Notes under the pieces: generated by a model
Told to the model about the DNA's origin: nothing
What the model saw: only the letters and a program-made list of their open reading frames with translations
The model's database searches: none
Origin: Siphonodentalium dalli
Lineage: Eukaryota; Mollusca; Scaphopoda; Gadilida; Siphonodentaliidae
Assembly (NCBI GenBank): GCA_032622095.1
Contig: CP136061.1
Span: 88,096,983 to 88,160,982, forward strand
Direction: 5' to 3'
Length of the DNA: 64,000 nucleotides
Position numbers and translations under genes: made by a program
Part shown: piece after piece, positions 44,702-57,931 of the stretch
Layout of the letters: every line of letters begins with the position of its first letter
Position numbering within the stretch: position 1 is the first letter of the stretch

Positions 44702-47700
44702 TAGTCCGAGAGCCCATAAGGTTTTATTGTCGTCACTCTGACCAAAAGACCCACTCTGCTCATTTTGTGGCAAATTATATGTAGTTTACGGAAACCAATT
44801 TCTTGCGAGTGGGAAACGCGGCGTTTGGGAGATATTTAACATAGAATGATGCCTGGTGAGAGCGAAAAATGTTACTTAAGTGTTGGGGGAGGGTTAGTAA
44901 TTACGAATGTATGCAACATATGTAATGTCAGCTAACACGTTATATATACCATTTTGTCGGCAATAAGTCATTCTATCTAGTGAATAAACACAGAATTAGA
45001 ATTTCAGCCACTGACCTCGAGTAAGAAATTTTATAATCATCTGTTGGAATCCGTTCTAGTATAGTTTTGAACTTTACTGTATACCAGATTCGGATATGTG
45101 GAAAGAAAATTAACACAGCCGTAATTGCAACCATTCAAGATGTCAGCCAAAATGTGTGCCGAAATAGCCAAAAACAGTAAAAATTCATAAGGTCTCTCTG
45201 ATCGCCGTTATAGTAAAGATGATGTCACATGCGGTCATGTTGTCCGTTCGATACGTTATGATAATATACAACCCTTACAAATTAGCCAAAAATCCGACAC
45301 ACAAATCCAATATGGCGACCAAGATGGCCGCCAAAATGTGAAAATTTGCTATTTTTCGGACACTTCACCACCTTTCGTTTGTCTCTGTTGGAAAATATTG
45401 GCTCCTTGACGCGATTTTATACATTTATCGTATAGAAGAATTATTGGCGAACACATGGGGATAATAATATACATTCCTTGCTTTAAAGTTTTGTCCGATA
45501 TCACGTTTTCCCAAATGCCGGTATAATTCGGTCAAAGCCAAAACGACGCTAATAACGCAATGGCTGTTTCGAATCATCAATGAATGTTATTGCTATCACA
45601 ACAAAACCCACGCGTATATATGTGCAGGACATACTCGAGCTAGGATTCATCTTATACTTGAGTTGAGAAATATTCACCCAAATCCAAGATGGCGGCTAAA
45701 ATGGCCACCAGAAATAGAAATATTGCCGAAAATCGCTGATTTGAACATCAGTGACAGCTATTGTCACGACAACTCCACACATATTGTGATTTGGGAAGAC
45801 TGAGTCGAAGAACTGCGCTTATATTGCATCCAAATAAAAGTCGCCCAAATCCAAAATGGCGCCCACAATGGTGGACAGATTTAGAAAATCACCGAAAATC
45901 CATCATATTCACATCATTGGGCATTATTGTCAAGAAAACTCTACCCATGCTTACAGCCGAGTTGGAAATACTGTGATAAAGTAATTATCTTGGATTTGAT
46001 GAAGGATTTTTTGTCCAAATCGAAGATAGCGGCCAAAATGGCGTCCGAGATTTGAAAACAAGCTTTCATACTATGTGCGTCATTGTTGTGAGAATATGGT
46101 CGTCATCTTGAACTAGAAAGGCATATGGTCTATAAGTATACAAGCTTACAGGTCATCTCCATGTATGTATTTCTCATATCCCATGTGGATAACCACATGT
46201 ACACCTGGCGAACTTCCCAGCTAACTAGTCATTTCTCAATAGATGGTTCAACTCACAAACTTAACGAACGTATTGGCATACGTGGACAACTTCGGCAGTG
46301 TTTCAAAGGTAGCTAGCTGTCTCATTCCCTTGGACACATGCATATCTGCTACAGAGACGACCATAATGTACCGACTACCCACACTTCTTGATCATGATCC
46401 TAAGCAACTGTGTAACGTCCCGCATTCGTCTCGTTAGCAGAGAAGAACAATACTCGCGGTGCTAGTTTGTAGACAAGCGCCATGACAGTGGGAATGAAAT
46501 GGGCCACGGCATACACCCCCACACCAGGTGCATGTTTCAGATATAGAATGCCATGTGTGTTGGTGCTTTTGGTGTGGTAAGATTTGTGTTTCCACATCCG
46601 TTTCAAGGCCGTTCTTAATCAACTTGACCAGACATGTAATTTTGTCTGGATAATACTATCCTATCCTCCCCAGAAGAGTCGGATGGGCTAAATGATGTCT
46701 TTATGCAATGAGGGTATGCGTTGTTGTTATCCTCTCTCAAGACTAGTGTCAGTATATGGGCGGTATTTTCCAAGGAACTGTGATGCAATTGTGAGAAAAA
46801 TTTATAGATCGATGGGAATGGATGATGACAATGTGAACTTGACCTTTATGGTAATATAGCTTTATAGTATATAACTTTAGCATATAGTATTAATATGTCT
46901 CATGCAGGACAATGGCTTTGAATGGCGATGTTACCAAGAAATAAATTGGTGTATCCAACGTAGGTTAAACTTAATGCAATGTCTCAACAATCCCCTAGAT
47001 GTTTTTCGAGTTAAAATTTTCACCATTGTGGTGATGGCATTGCACTTTCTTGAACCACACCGACCATCACACATCGTGAGTATGACATCAACTACCAAAT
47101 GCATCGTCCTCAAGACTACATCCCATTCTGGGTCGGGCTTATATAGTAGTAGCCAATGTACAAGCCTGGTCTAATTGATTAAGAACGGCTTCCAAACGGA
47201 TTGGAAGATACAATCTTAGCATATAAGGGAAGCAAAGCTACATGATATCATGTCTAAATCTAAAACATACCCAAAGAAGGGGCAGTGCAGTCATGGTCCA
47301 ATTTCATTTCCACTATCATGCCACTTGCCACAAACTAGCACCGAGTGTATTGTTATTATCTGCTTGGATATGTACGGTGTGACAATTGCTGGACGCCACC
47401 ATGGCTGTGTATTGTTATTATCTGATTGGATCTGTACGGTGAGACGATTGCTGGAAGCCACAAGGACTGTTCTTATTATCACGGTCAAGAAGTGAAAGTA
47501 TATTATGCATTATGGTCTTCTACGCCTTAGCAGAAAGGCACCCGTCAAAGGTTAGGCTTTCAGAAATTCGAAGCCATATATAGAAGATATCCGGCTACGT
47601 CAGTATGTGAATATGTGAACTGATGAACCATATATTGAGAAGTGGCTGGATGGGTAGATCACCATTTTGTTATCCAAATTAAGTTACCAAATCTGAATCT

Positions 47701-49637
47701 GAATACGCAGATAGAGACGTCCTTCTGAAAGCTATCATACGCATCGACCGCATAACTTTCTAGTTTATCACACAATATGACGATCAGAACCCATATTTAG
47801 TGTCTTAATTCTACCATAAGCTACCACGAATGAAGCTCGTCAAGAATAAGGATAAGAATTCCCATCTTTCGAGACAAACGCGTGAGGTTGACACCGGCAT
47901 ATGTATTGTGGGTTTTCATCCTTCCAGAAGGCGACGACCTATGTTGGAACTAATAGTTGGCTTATGTACCGTTTCGTTCAGTCCATACATATTGATATTA
48001 TGACGAAAATTTGAAATTTGTGTGTGATAATATCGACTTTCTTCAATTTCTGGCCACCAGTTTGGCAGCAATCTTGATTGCGAGAGTTGGCCAAACTCAA
48101 ATAGATACTTCATATCGATTTTCCATCTGAATATTTAAGTGTGTGTAGAATTCTCAGAACAATGACGCACATAGTATGAAAGTAAAGGAATGTAAGCTTG
48201 TTTTCAAATCTCGGACGCCATTTTGGCCGCCATCTTCGATTTTGAAAAAAAATTCCTTCATCAAATCCAAGATAATTACTTTATCACAGTATTTCCAACT
48301 CGGCTGTAATCATGGGTAGTGTTGTCTCGACAATAATGCCCAATGATGTGAATATGAGAGACTTTCTGTGATTTTCTAAATATGTCCATCATTGTGGGCG
48401 CCATTTTGAATTTGGGCAACTTTTATTTGGATGAAATATAAGCACAGTTCTTCGACTCAGTGTACCCAACTCACAATAGTAAGCAGGTGTGGAGTTGTCG
48501 TGACAATAACTGTCACTGATGTTAAATTCAGCGATATTCGGCAATATTTCTATTTCTGGTGGCCATTTTAGCCGCCATCTTGGATTTGGGTGAATATTTC
48601 TCTACTCGGGTATAAGAGGAATCCTAACTCGAGTATCTCCTGCACATATTACGCGTGGGATTTGTTGTGATAGCAATAACATTCATTGATTCGAAACAGT
48701 CATTGCGTTATTAGCGTCGTTTTGGCTTTGACCGGATTATACCGGCATTTGGGAAAACGTGATATCGGACAAAACTTTCCAGCAAGGAATGTATATTATT
48801 ATCCCCATGTGTTCGCCAATGATTCTTCTATACGATAAATGTATAAAATCGCGTCAAAAAGCCAATATTTTCCAACAGAGACAAACGAAAGGTAGTGAAA
48901 TGTCCAAAAAATAGCAATTGTTCACATTTCGACGGCCATCTTGGCCGCCATATTGGAGTCTTGTGTCGGATTTTTGGCTAATTTGTAAGGGTTGTATATT
49001 ATCATAACGTATCGAACGAACGGACAACATGACCGCATGTGACATCATCTTTACTATAACGGCGATCAAAGAGACCTTATTAATTTTTACTGTTTTTGGC
49101 TATTTCGGCACACATTTTGGCTGACATCTTGAATGGTTGCAATTACGGCTGTGTTAATTTTCTTTCCACATATCCGAATCTGGTATACAGTAAAGTTCAA
49201 AATTATACTAGAACGGATTCCAACAGATGATTATAAAATTTCTTAAGCTAACTTTCCAATTTGACATTTAAAAAAAAATGGCGTTTCAAAATATATTTGA
49301 CTTCTGACCTCTCGTACTCGAGGTCAGTGGCTGAAATTCTAATTCTGTGTTTATTCACTAGATAGAATGACTTATTGCCGACAAAATGGTATATATAACG
49401 TGTTAGCTGACATTACATATGTTGCATACATTCGTAATTACTAACCCTCCCCCCAACATTTAAGTAACATTTTTCGCTCTCACCAGGTATCATTCTATGT
49501 TAAATATCTCCCAAACGGCGCGTTTCCCACTCGCAAGAAATTGGTTTCCGTAAACTACATATAATTTGCCACAAAATGAGCAGAGTTGGTCTTTTGGTCA
49601 GAGTGACGACAATAAAACCTTATGGGCTCTCGGACTA
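44702..49637. mobile_element. 4.9-kb foldback element with ~2-kb inverted arms and 3-bp TSD
   Basis: The left end TAGTCCGAGAGCCCATAAGG is mirrored exactly at 49618-49637. The arms run from 44702 to about 46640 and from about 47165 to 49637 with high but interrupted similarity (for example GTTTACGGAAACCAATTTCT at ~44777 mirrored at ~49535, and TGAAAACAAGCTTTCATACT mirrored at ~48174). They enclose a ~520-bp centre. TAC flanks both ends (44699-44701 and 49638-49640), and removing the element restores the end of an AGGTACTC MITE. No transposase was seen; all open frames are short. A 3-bp duplication does not decide the superfamily. Confidence 0.85.
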
Positions 49638-49647
49638 TACCTTTAAC

Positions 49648-51160
49648 AGCTATGACTAAATTTTCAGAATGATCCGACCAAAGGAACAACTTGTAGCCGG
49701 CGCCAAACAATTTAGTCATGCAAAGAGCAAAATCCAAGATGGCTGCCAGCAGCCATGTTTTATTGGCGAATGACCTCAAAATGACTCGTTCCCTTCTACA
49801 TGTCAATGTTTAGGTTAGAAGGAACTAAATGGGCCTAAAAGGCCTCAGTGTTGGAAGTTTGGCCCCGCCCACTAAATTTGCTACAGCGGCTCAAAAATAT
49901 TTTTCCGGCAAGTCTTTTTGACTGTTTTTGCAATGAGTTTCGCTTAAAACACATCTATATGTTAATATTAACCTAAATGACAAATTTCATGATGATCAGA
50001 CAAACAGTATACATGTAGCCTGTAGCCCATGCTAATGGATTGAATTTTGAAATCCAACACGGCCACTGGCAGTCATTTTTTTTTAGCCGAATGACCCCAA
50101 AATGACTATTTACATGTCAATGTTAACATCCATGACTAATAGTATGCACAGAAATTCATATACAGCTGTTTACAGTGAATTCCCCAAGGGCCCCTGCAAA
50201 TCTCTGTTTTAGTGTTAAAAGGGGGGTGGGTGTCAAAAAATGGTCGGAAAAAACTGCCGAAAACAGAAAATAATTTGGACGCGGGGGTGGGTCGAGAGTA
50301 AAAAATCAACATACTTGCCTGAAAAATATTTCCGACCCCCCCCCCCCCCCCCGATTTACCAGGAAAATTTCGATGGAAATTTTTCCTTGTCGTCCTGTGT
50401 CGTCGGCAATTATGGGAATGTCCGTTCATTAATCAAAGAAGTAATATTCGGGTATTGATCAGTATCGTCTGCAGTTCAACATTAAAAATCATGGGTGCCT
50501 CGTGGTCACCACATACTAGTACCGAGATTTGCCTTATTTGCAAAATGTCTCAAAATCGGTGGAAATTTGGGTAACAAATAGTCATTAATCGAGCAGAAGA
50601 TGCTTTTAATATCCACGGTGCGCAGACACTGAACGACATAGACAATGTTCGTTAATCCTGTTTCAGATTATATGCTTCGTTAAACTGAACTTCCCGGGTT
50701 TCTGAATAAAATAGCGGATTTTTTATAACCCCCCCCCCCCCGGTACCTGGAAGCTATGAATTTCCGTGTGGTCGACAAGTTGGCAGCTATACAAGGTTAA
50801 AACTGTTCAAGATATGAGTATTTTTCGATGGTCAGTTATCCACCAATACAATAGATATTAAGATATCGATGTGAAGTGGTTCCTCACTTAAAGGAGCACA
50901 CCAGATACAAAAAATGCGATAAATGTGCGAAAATCTCATCAGGTGCAAATATTTTCCACGCCGCGAAAAATAACCATAAAATAAAAAATATGGTGTAGTA
51001 CATGTATAATGTCTAACTACATGTATGTATGCTTCGCCAAACTGACAACAACGATTAGATTATATTCCACCATATTTCTTCCCCATAGGCCGAAATACGA
51101 TAAACTCGATTTTTGTGTGCTTTACATGTAGGTTAGAAGGAACTATGTACATGTATACAT
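49648..51160. repeat. Dispersed repeats and poly-C, non-coding
   Basis: 49650-49810 and 50000-50130 carry phrases also found at 51600-51740 and 26060-26160 (AATCCAAGATGGCTGCC, GACCTCAAAATGACTCGTTC). 49850-49960 carries GGCCCCGCCCACTAAATTTGC, also in the 1594-bp duplication. A C run lies at 50336-50352 and another at ~50731-50741. No gene is supported. Confidence 0.55.
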
Positions 51161-52754
51161 GTACCAAAAATGTTTTCCATAGGCCTCAGTGTTAAAATTT
51201 GGCCCCGCTCACTAAATTTGCTACATACGAATTGCATGAAATCATAAATTTCGTGAAGCCCATCCCTTCGCGCATCTTTTGACATGTACGGTAGGAGTAT
51301 TATCCGATCAACACCTTTTTCAACACACGTTTTCCCCACTATGAAATTTGAACTGCTGACGAAAGCAAATACCCAGCCTCGTTCTCCTATCAATGTTTGG
51401 ACATGAACGCAAATCAGACCAGGGAAAACCCACATTTATACATGCCATAGGTATTATATTTTTTTAATTTGTAAATATATTTGAAATATTATACGCCAAT
51501 TGCATGCCAAATTTTTTAAAACTCGTATTCGAAGATTCGCTGTAAAAACCAACGGGACGTATTTCAACTTCAAGTTATTTAGTTCCTTCAAACCTTAACA
51601 TCCATGACAAATTTCATAATCATCCGACCAAATAAACGACTTTTAGCCTGTGCCAAACAATTTCGTCATGCAAAGAGTAAAATCCAAGATGGCTGCTGGC
51701 GGCCATGTTTTTTTGGCGGATTGACTCGTTCCCAGCTACATGTCATTGATGTCAATATTAACATGATGTTACTCTCAGGTGCCAAATAATAGTGTCAGCA
51801 CGAATATTAATTTTGGAGAAAATTCCCAACGATTACTATTATTTGGAATTGAGAGTGAAATTGCCATCACTAAAATATTATTAATTTCAGCCTTCTAGTA
51901 AATCCCCCACACATCACTATTATTAGGCCATCACGATTATTAGGCACTTGGGAGTACATCCTTTACAAATTTCATGATCAGACAAACAGTATGGCCTGTA
52001 GCCCAATAAGCCAATGCTGTTAAATGGATTGCATTTTTAGCTTAACTTACTTTGTAAGTTTGAGCTATTGCCATGGGTTGGCGTCCGTCGTCTGTGTGTG
52101 CGTCAACAATTTACAGATCGTATCTTTGGTCTGATCTTTATTAAATTTGTCATGAATGTTGACATTTACATGTAGATAGGAACGAGTCATTTTGGGGTCA
52201 TTCAGTCTAAAAACATGGCCGCTGGTGGCCATCTTGGATTTTACTCTTTCCATCACTAAATCCTTTGATACATCCTACAGACCATATCTCTGATCCGATC
52301 ACCACCAAACTTCATATAGATCATCGGGGAGACTTCTAGATGGGAACAAGTCATTTTGGGGTCATTTGGCCAAAAAACATGCCGCCAGCAGCCATATTAT
52401 ATTTAGCTCATTGCATTGATAACTAAATACTTTGACACACCCTAGTAGGCTACATACCACATCCCTGATCTGATCATCATCAATCTTCATATGGATCATC
52501 GGGGTGACCTCTTGATGGGAACGAGTCATTTTGGGGTCATTCGGCTTTCAAATATGGCCATAAAATTAAGTTTTAAATAAAATGCAATGTACGCAATATT
52601 TATGATTGGTACATGCATAAGAACAACATCTGTCTATTATACGATATTCTGTTTGTTTACAGCGTTTTTTGCAGATGTGACTATTTTAACAGATATACCC
52701 ACCATGAAGGCCGCCTGTGTCAGGATAAGAAAGTTACTAGGTCATGGTATCAAT
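51161..52754. repeat. 1594-bp tandem duplication, copy 1
   Basis: Nearly identical to 52755-54348, with only about four differences noticed (such as TTTACATG against TTGACATG at 52154/53748, and CAGCAGCC against CGGCAGCC). The unit contains several GACTCGTTC / TTTTGGGGTCATT phrases and CCATCTTGGATTTT motifs of a dispersed non-coding repeat. It also holds a minus-strand open frame of ~100 codons (51133-51435) and a plus-strand one (52587-52841). Confidence 0.95.
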
Positions 52755-54352
52755 GTACCAAAAATGTTTTCCATAGGCCTCAGTGTTAAAATTTGGCCCC
52801 GCTCACTAAATTTGCTACATACGAATTGCATGAAATCATAAATTTCGTGAAGCCCATCCCTTCGCGCATCTTTTGACATGTACGGTAGGAGTATTATCCG
52901 ATCAACACCTTTTTCAACACACGTTTTCCCCACTATGAAATTTGAACTGCTGACGAAAGCAAATACCCAGCCTCGTTCTCCTATCAATGTTTGGACATGA
53001 ACGCAAATCAGACCAGGGAAAACCCACATTTATACATGCCATAGGTATTATATTTTTTTAATTTGTAAATATATTTGAAATATTATACGCCAATTGCATG
53101 CCAAATTTTTTAAAACTCGTATTCGAAGATTCGCTGTAAAAACCAACGGGACGTATTTCAACTTCAAGTTATTTAGTTCCTTCAAACCTTAACATCCATG
53201 ACAAATTTCATAATCATCCGACCAAATAAACGACTTTTAGCCTGTGCCAAACAATTTCGTCATGCAAAGAGTAAAATCCAAGATGGCTGCTGGCGGCCAT
53301 GTTTTTTTGGCGGATTGACTCGTTCCCAGCTACATGTCATTGATGTCAATATTAACATGATGTTACTCTCAGGTGCCAAATAATAGTGTCAGCACGAATA
53401 TTAATTTTGGAGAAAATTCCCAACGATTACTATTATTTGGAATTGAGAGTGAAATTGCCATCACTAAAATATTATTAATTTCAGCCTTCTAGTAAATCCC
53501 CCACACATCACTATTATTAGGCCATCACGATTATTAGGCACTTGGGAGTACATCCTTTACAAATTTCATGATCAGACAAACAGTATGGCCTGTAGCCCAA
53601 TAAGCCAATGCTGTTAAATGGATTGCATTTTTAGCTTAACTTACTTTGTAAGTTTGAGCTATTGCCATGGGTTGGCGTCCGTCGTCTGTGTGTGCGTCAA
53701 CAATTTACAGATCGTATCTTTGGTCTGATCTTTATTAAATTTGTCATGAATGTTGACATTGACATGTAGATAGGAACGAGTCATTTTGGGGTCATTCAGT
53801 CTAAAAACATGGCCGCTGGTGGCCATCTTGGATTTTACTCTTTCCATCACTAAATCCTTTGATACATCCTACAGACCATATCTCTGATCCGATCATCACC
53901 AAACTTCATATAGATCATCGGGGAGACTTCTAGATGGGAACAAGTCATTTTGGGGTCATTTGGCCAAAAAACATGCCGCCGGCAGCCATATTATATTTAG
54001 CTCATTGCATTGATAACTAAATACTTTGACACACCCTAGTAGGCTACATACCACATCCCTGATCTGATCATCATCAATCTTCATATGGATCATCGGGGTG
54101 ACCTCTTGATGGGAACGAGTCATTTTGGGGTCATTCGGCTTACAAATATGGCCATAAAATTAAGTTTTAAATAAAATGCAATGTACGCAATATTTATGAT
54201 TGGTACATGCATAAGAACAACATCTGTCTATTATACGATATTCTGTTTGTTTACAGCGTTTTTTGCAGATGTGACTATTTTAACAGATATACCCACCATG
54301 AAGGCCGCCTGTGTCAGGATAAGAAAGTTACTAGGTCATGGTATCAATGTAC
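52755..54352. repeat. 1594-bp tandem duplication, copy 2
   Basis: Second copy, in direct contact with the first at GTACC. Beyond GTACC at its right end the sequence becomes GATAGCACCTGG rather than AAAAATG, giving the original right flank. A stretch at 54256-54352 (after TTTGTTTACAG) reads AFFADVTILTDIPTMKAACV and looks mildly exon-like, but there is no family match or donor to support it. Confidence 0.95.
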
Positions 54353-55439
54353 CGATAGCACCTGGACCAGTGCCTTTATATAATAAGCCTTTTTACTGGT
54401 TCGCGATTTTCAAGATGGCCGATGGTTCCATATGGTCCGATTCCTAGCTTTTTATCCAACCCACAGGTAAAAGCCGGTAAAAGGTCAACGTTGAGACGAA
54501 GCATCCATTTCGACCATTTGTAAACATTCGACAGCTGAGTGCGAGAATTTTTTATCAACATTTTATGGCTTAATTTAATTTATTCTGAGTGCAACTGTCA
54601 TCTATAGAGTTAGGATCTGGTGACGATGCAGACATTCAGACGCCCTTTTTGTCAACGAACTTCCCATAAGTTACTGATAAATAGCGAGTTCTTGCGTTAA
54701 AAAAATAACTAAAAAACAGACGTGATACCGGTACAACCAATCCATCTACTGTGCGAAACCTACGTATTGTATGTATCCAGGGTGAGTGTTTAATTAGTTT
54801 TATGAAGTTCTCGCACCTGCGATTCGATAACGACCTGTTGCCATATTATTATGGGAATTCCCAGGCTGGAGTCATATGCTAAAAATAGATGCTACTTGTT
54901 AACTTTGACCTCCGGAGACCAAATGGCGGATTCGCCGCGAGTAAGTGATATCACTTATAACCAGAATTGATTCATGCACTGAAATATCTACATACCGATC
55001 TACATGTACAATGCATCAGCCCATTATCATTCACTATGAACACACGATGATGACATGACAACTGGGTGGGGGGGGGGGGAGTCCGTAGCCAAGAGGTACA
55101 GTTATACTAACGGTAATTGACAATCTCCCTCTAACATGGTGTAACCCAGGTAATACTGCGGTATAATACTATTATACTGCGATAATTTCCAAAACCGATT
55201 CAACAATGCATATGTATCGCAGTTGTACCAATATGCATGTGGTCCCAGTTCGCACGAATGAAAATAAAATGCAGTGATTAACCTTATATCTCTGGAACTT
55301 AACACAGCACAGCTGGCCTTCGTTTATACATGTTGTACCATAATTTAGAAACAAGTGTTACCAATTTAAGAACATTTCCCCAAGAATATACTAATAAAAT
55401 ACCCTGCTGGACAAAACAAGTGTCCACTTACTATAACCG
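54353..55439. other. Unassigned sequence
   Basis: TAGCACCTGGACCA at 54357 and TATAACCAGAATT.. at 54956 recur near 55767 and 55797, so the two flanks share a diverged direct repeat. No coding region is supported. Confidence 0.4.
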
Positions 55440-55760
55440 CGGTGCAGTTTGTGTTGCCATCGCAGTCGAAATGCAACTACCGGTACACCGCAGCTTCACC
55501 GGGTAACTACAGTTGGGCTATGGTGTACTTGCCGTTCGGCCATGGTGTAATTGCCGCGGTGTAGCGGTACGTTCATTAAACTGAAAAAAGACGCTACAAA
55601 CCAGACATCTATTAACCACGGTGTACATGCAGTTCAGCCGCGGTGTAGTTGCCTTTCGGCCATGGTGTACTTGCCATTCGGCATTAGTGTACTTGGCGTT
55701 TGGCCGCAGTGTACCGTACTTGCCTTTCGGCCGCGGTGCTCAACTCGTTACGAACTCTGA
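55440..55760. repeat. Degenerate ~22-24-bp minisatellite
   Basis: About ten loose copies of GGTGTACTTGCCGTTCGGCC-like sequence (GGCCATGGTGTA, GGCCGCGGTG). The open frames here are repeat translations. Confidence 0.7.
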
Positions 55761-57456
55761 CACCCGGGCTGTGGTAGCACCTGGACCATTGTTGTCTATA
55801 ACCAGAATTTGTTTGTGCACTGAAATATCAACAGACAGCATACATTTGCCGCGAAATTAGGAATATATTTATTTCCAAAAATATGAACATTTACATTTAT
55901 ATGCATAAAGTTTGATAAATTTCTGTTTTAAAAACGATTTTCATATTGTCGTGTTATTTTGCATCAAATATTATATCTAGTTCATCGTGAGAAACCTCAT
56001 TCCTCTCTTTTTAAAATTATATTATGATTAGCAATTTACTATTTAGCGGTCAACAAAGGCATTTGTGATTTTTTTGTGCGAAAATGGTCGGCAACCTTTG
56101 AACATTTGAACAACGTGACCTTGTGACTTCTCTCAATCTCTGTCTAAAATTTGCTATCAAATATGTTGTTCAACTGGTATTCGTAACTCGGCACATAATG
56201 CTTACCTCGGTGCTATGCATATACTCCGTCTGGGCAACTATGGATGTTCTTTCTATTGTTATTTACTGATCCGATTATCGTACACGTATTCAGCACCCAT
56301 TATTTAGATTTTTTTGTAACGTTATCACCGGACTATTTTTGCGTACAATTACTGCCAGCCTAATTCAAAACAAACTCGTAATTTCATTCGCTCGTTATTC
56401 AAATGTCAACCACTCATCAATAATTATAATCACAATCACATAATTTATATTGCGTCTTTCTTTTGTGAATATAATGACTCAAATGATTAAAATGTTGGGA
56501 ACTATTTTTTCTCTCGCCGATGTTACGACGAGCAGTACAGTGGATTTCCTTGGCAACCGTTCATTTTAAATTTAAAGGGATAAAGCTGAAAGTGTATCGC
56601 TCTGAAGTTATAATTTTGGTTTGTCGGCTTCGAGCTTTGACAATCCTCCATCAATGTTCTAGGCGAAAACATCGATAGAAATTTAAAGTCAAGCTCTAAA
56701 TGTCCAATATAAAAACTAGAATTGTGTTTTGAGGCAAACAGATCTAATAATTGAATGAAATATGTAGACAAAACATTTACAATTCCCGTTTTCGAATTTC
56801 AGCACTTTTCGTCTTTGGCGTTTTTGATAAATTTTATGAAACATATCGTCAGCAAATTTACAATATGTTTCGCCATTCATGTTCATGGTATTTACTATGT
56901 AATGGAGTATAACTCACCTTTGCTGAAAAAGAGATTTATATTTGCTCCTGGCCGCTGTAATCAGTTATGCTAATTATTATGAAATTTGAGGTGGAACTCA
57001 AGCAATGTAAATGGAGTCAAAGTCAACCATAGTAATTGATAAGTAACGTTAATTTTGATTGGTAATTGATCAGTAATGTTAATTTTGATTGGTCAGCGAC
57101 ATATAACTTCGGAAAACCGAGAACATCACGAAGTAGGTTAGTGGGTATCCGACAACATCACGAAGTAGGTTCGTGGGTCACCGACATCTATATTTAGTAA
57201 TCAATTACCATATATACTATATATAGTGTCTATTTATAGATTTCCCGCCAAACATCGAATAGTATAGGGTAGATCTCGCATACACGTATATGCTTATCGC
57301 TCGCGAACGAGACCCGAGACCCCTGCGGGGTCTCGTTTCGGGCTTGCTATAATAATTCCAAGAATAATTTGTGTGAATTATGATTCCGAGTTGCGGCCAT
57401 TCTCGTAAGGTAGTTTAAGCTCTTTTAAATTCATCCCACCCTGTTCCGCAGTTTAA
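55761..57456. other. Unassigned sequence with small local repeats
   Basis: 57020-57110 has two copies of TAATTGAT(A/C)AGTAA(C/T)GTTAA and 57120-57180 two of ACATCACGAAGTAGGTT. A short perfect stem CGAGACCCC/GGGGTCTCG lies at 57315-57335. No gene is supported. Confidence 0.4.
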
Positions 57457-57591
57457 GTGCTGCAGGTCAAAGTTCTTGAGGTGCGTTCCATATATGGAAT
57501 TTATGAATATTCAAAAGCTCTATATATGTAATTCATGAATATTCAAAACTACATATATGGATTGCACCTCCAGAACATTGACCTGTAGCAC
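57457..57591. mobile_element. TGCTACAGGTCAATG foldback element, copy 2
   Basis: GTGCTGCAGGTCAAAGTTCT is mirrored by AGAACATTGACCTGTAGCAC, with CATATATGGAATTTATGAATATTC inverted inside. Longer than the copy at 29618-29715. Confidence 0.65.
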
Positions 57592-57931
57592 TTAGACCGC
57601 GGAATGGGAGCTGGATGGATCCAATATGGTCGCGACTCAGTGACATGACTTAGTGCGATCGTCGACAGTGCGAGCATATATGGAAAGTTAAGTAAAAACA
57701 CGGAACCGGAACTGGTGGATCCAAAATGGCCGCGAGTTAGTGATAGGACATATTCAGGGTCACCTTTTAAAATAGTTTTGTGAAGTTGTCACACATGCGA
57801 TCCGGCACCGCATTGTTGTTATTTTTATTTTTGGAATTCCGCGGCTGGTGCCACAATACTAAAATGTAGATGCATGCCACTGTTCAATTTTTAAGTGGTT
57901 TCACTTGGGGACTGCACTTGGTGGATGCACT
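57592..57931. other. 3' flank of gene B
   Basis: The first part matches the repeat at 29716-29780. On the minus strand an AATAAA (57824-57829) lies ~100 bp after the exon 3 stop and is a plausible poly(A) signal for copy B. One further 31-bp-type repeat copy touches the stop. Confidence 0.45.

Noticed and set aside
44702-49637. Maverick/Polinton-type element, considered because of the long inverted arms
   Set aside because: No polymerase, integrase, ATPase or capsid-like coding was seen. The target duplication is 3 bp rather than 6 bp, and the element is too short.
54256-54352. Candidate exon after TTTGTTTACAG (AFFADVTILTDIP frame)
   Set aside because: There is no donor site, no matching neighbouring exon and no recognised family. 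It is copied by the 1594-bp duplication, so conservation is uninformative.
57315-57335. Perfect 9-bp stem resembling a terminator
   Set aside because: An isolated short stem in non-coding animal DNA with no U tract or gene context. Probably chance.
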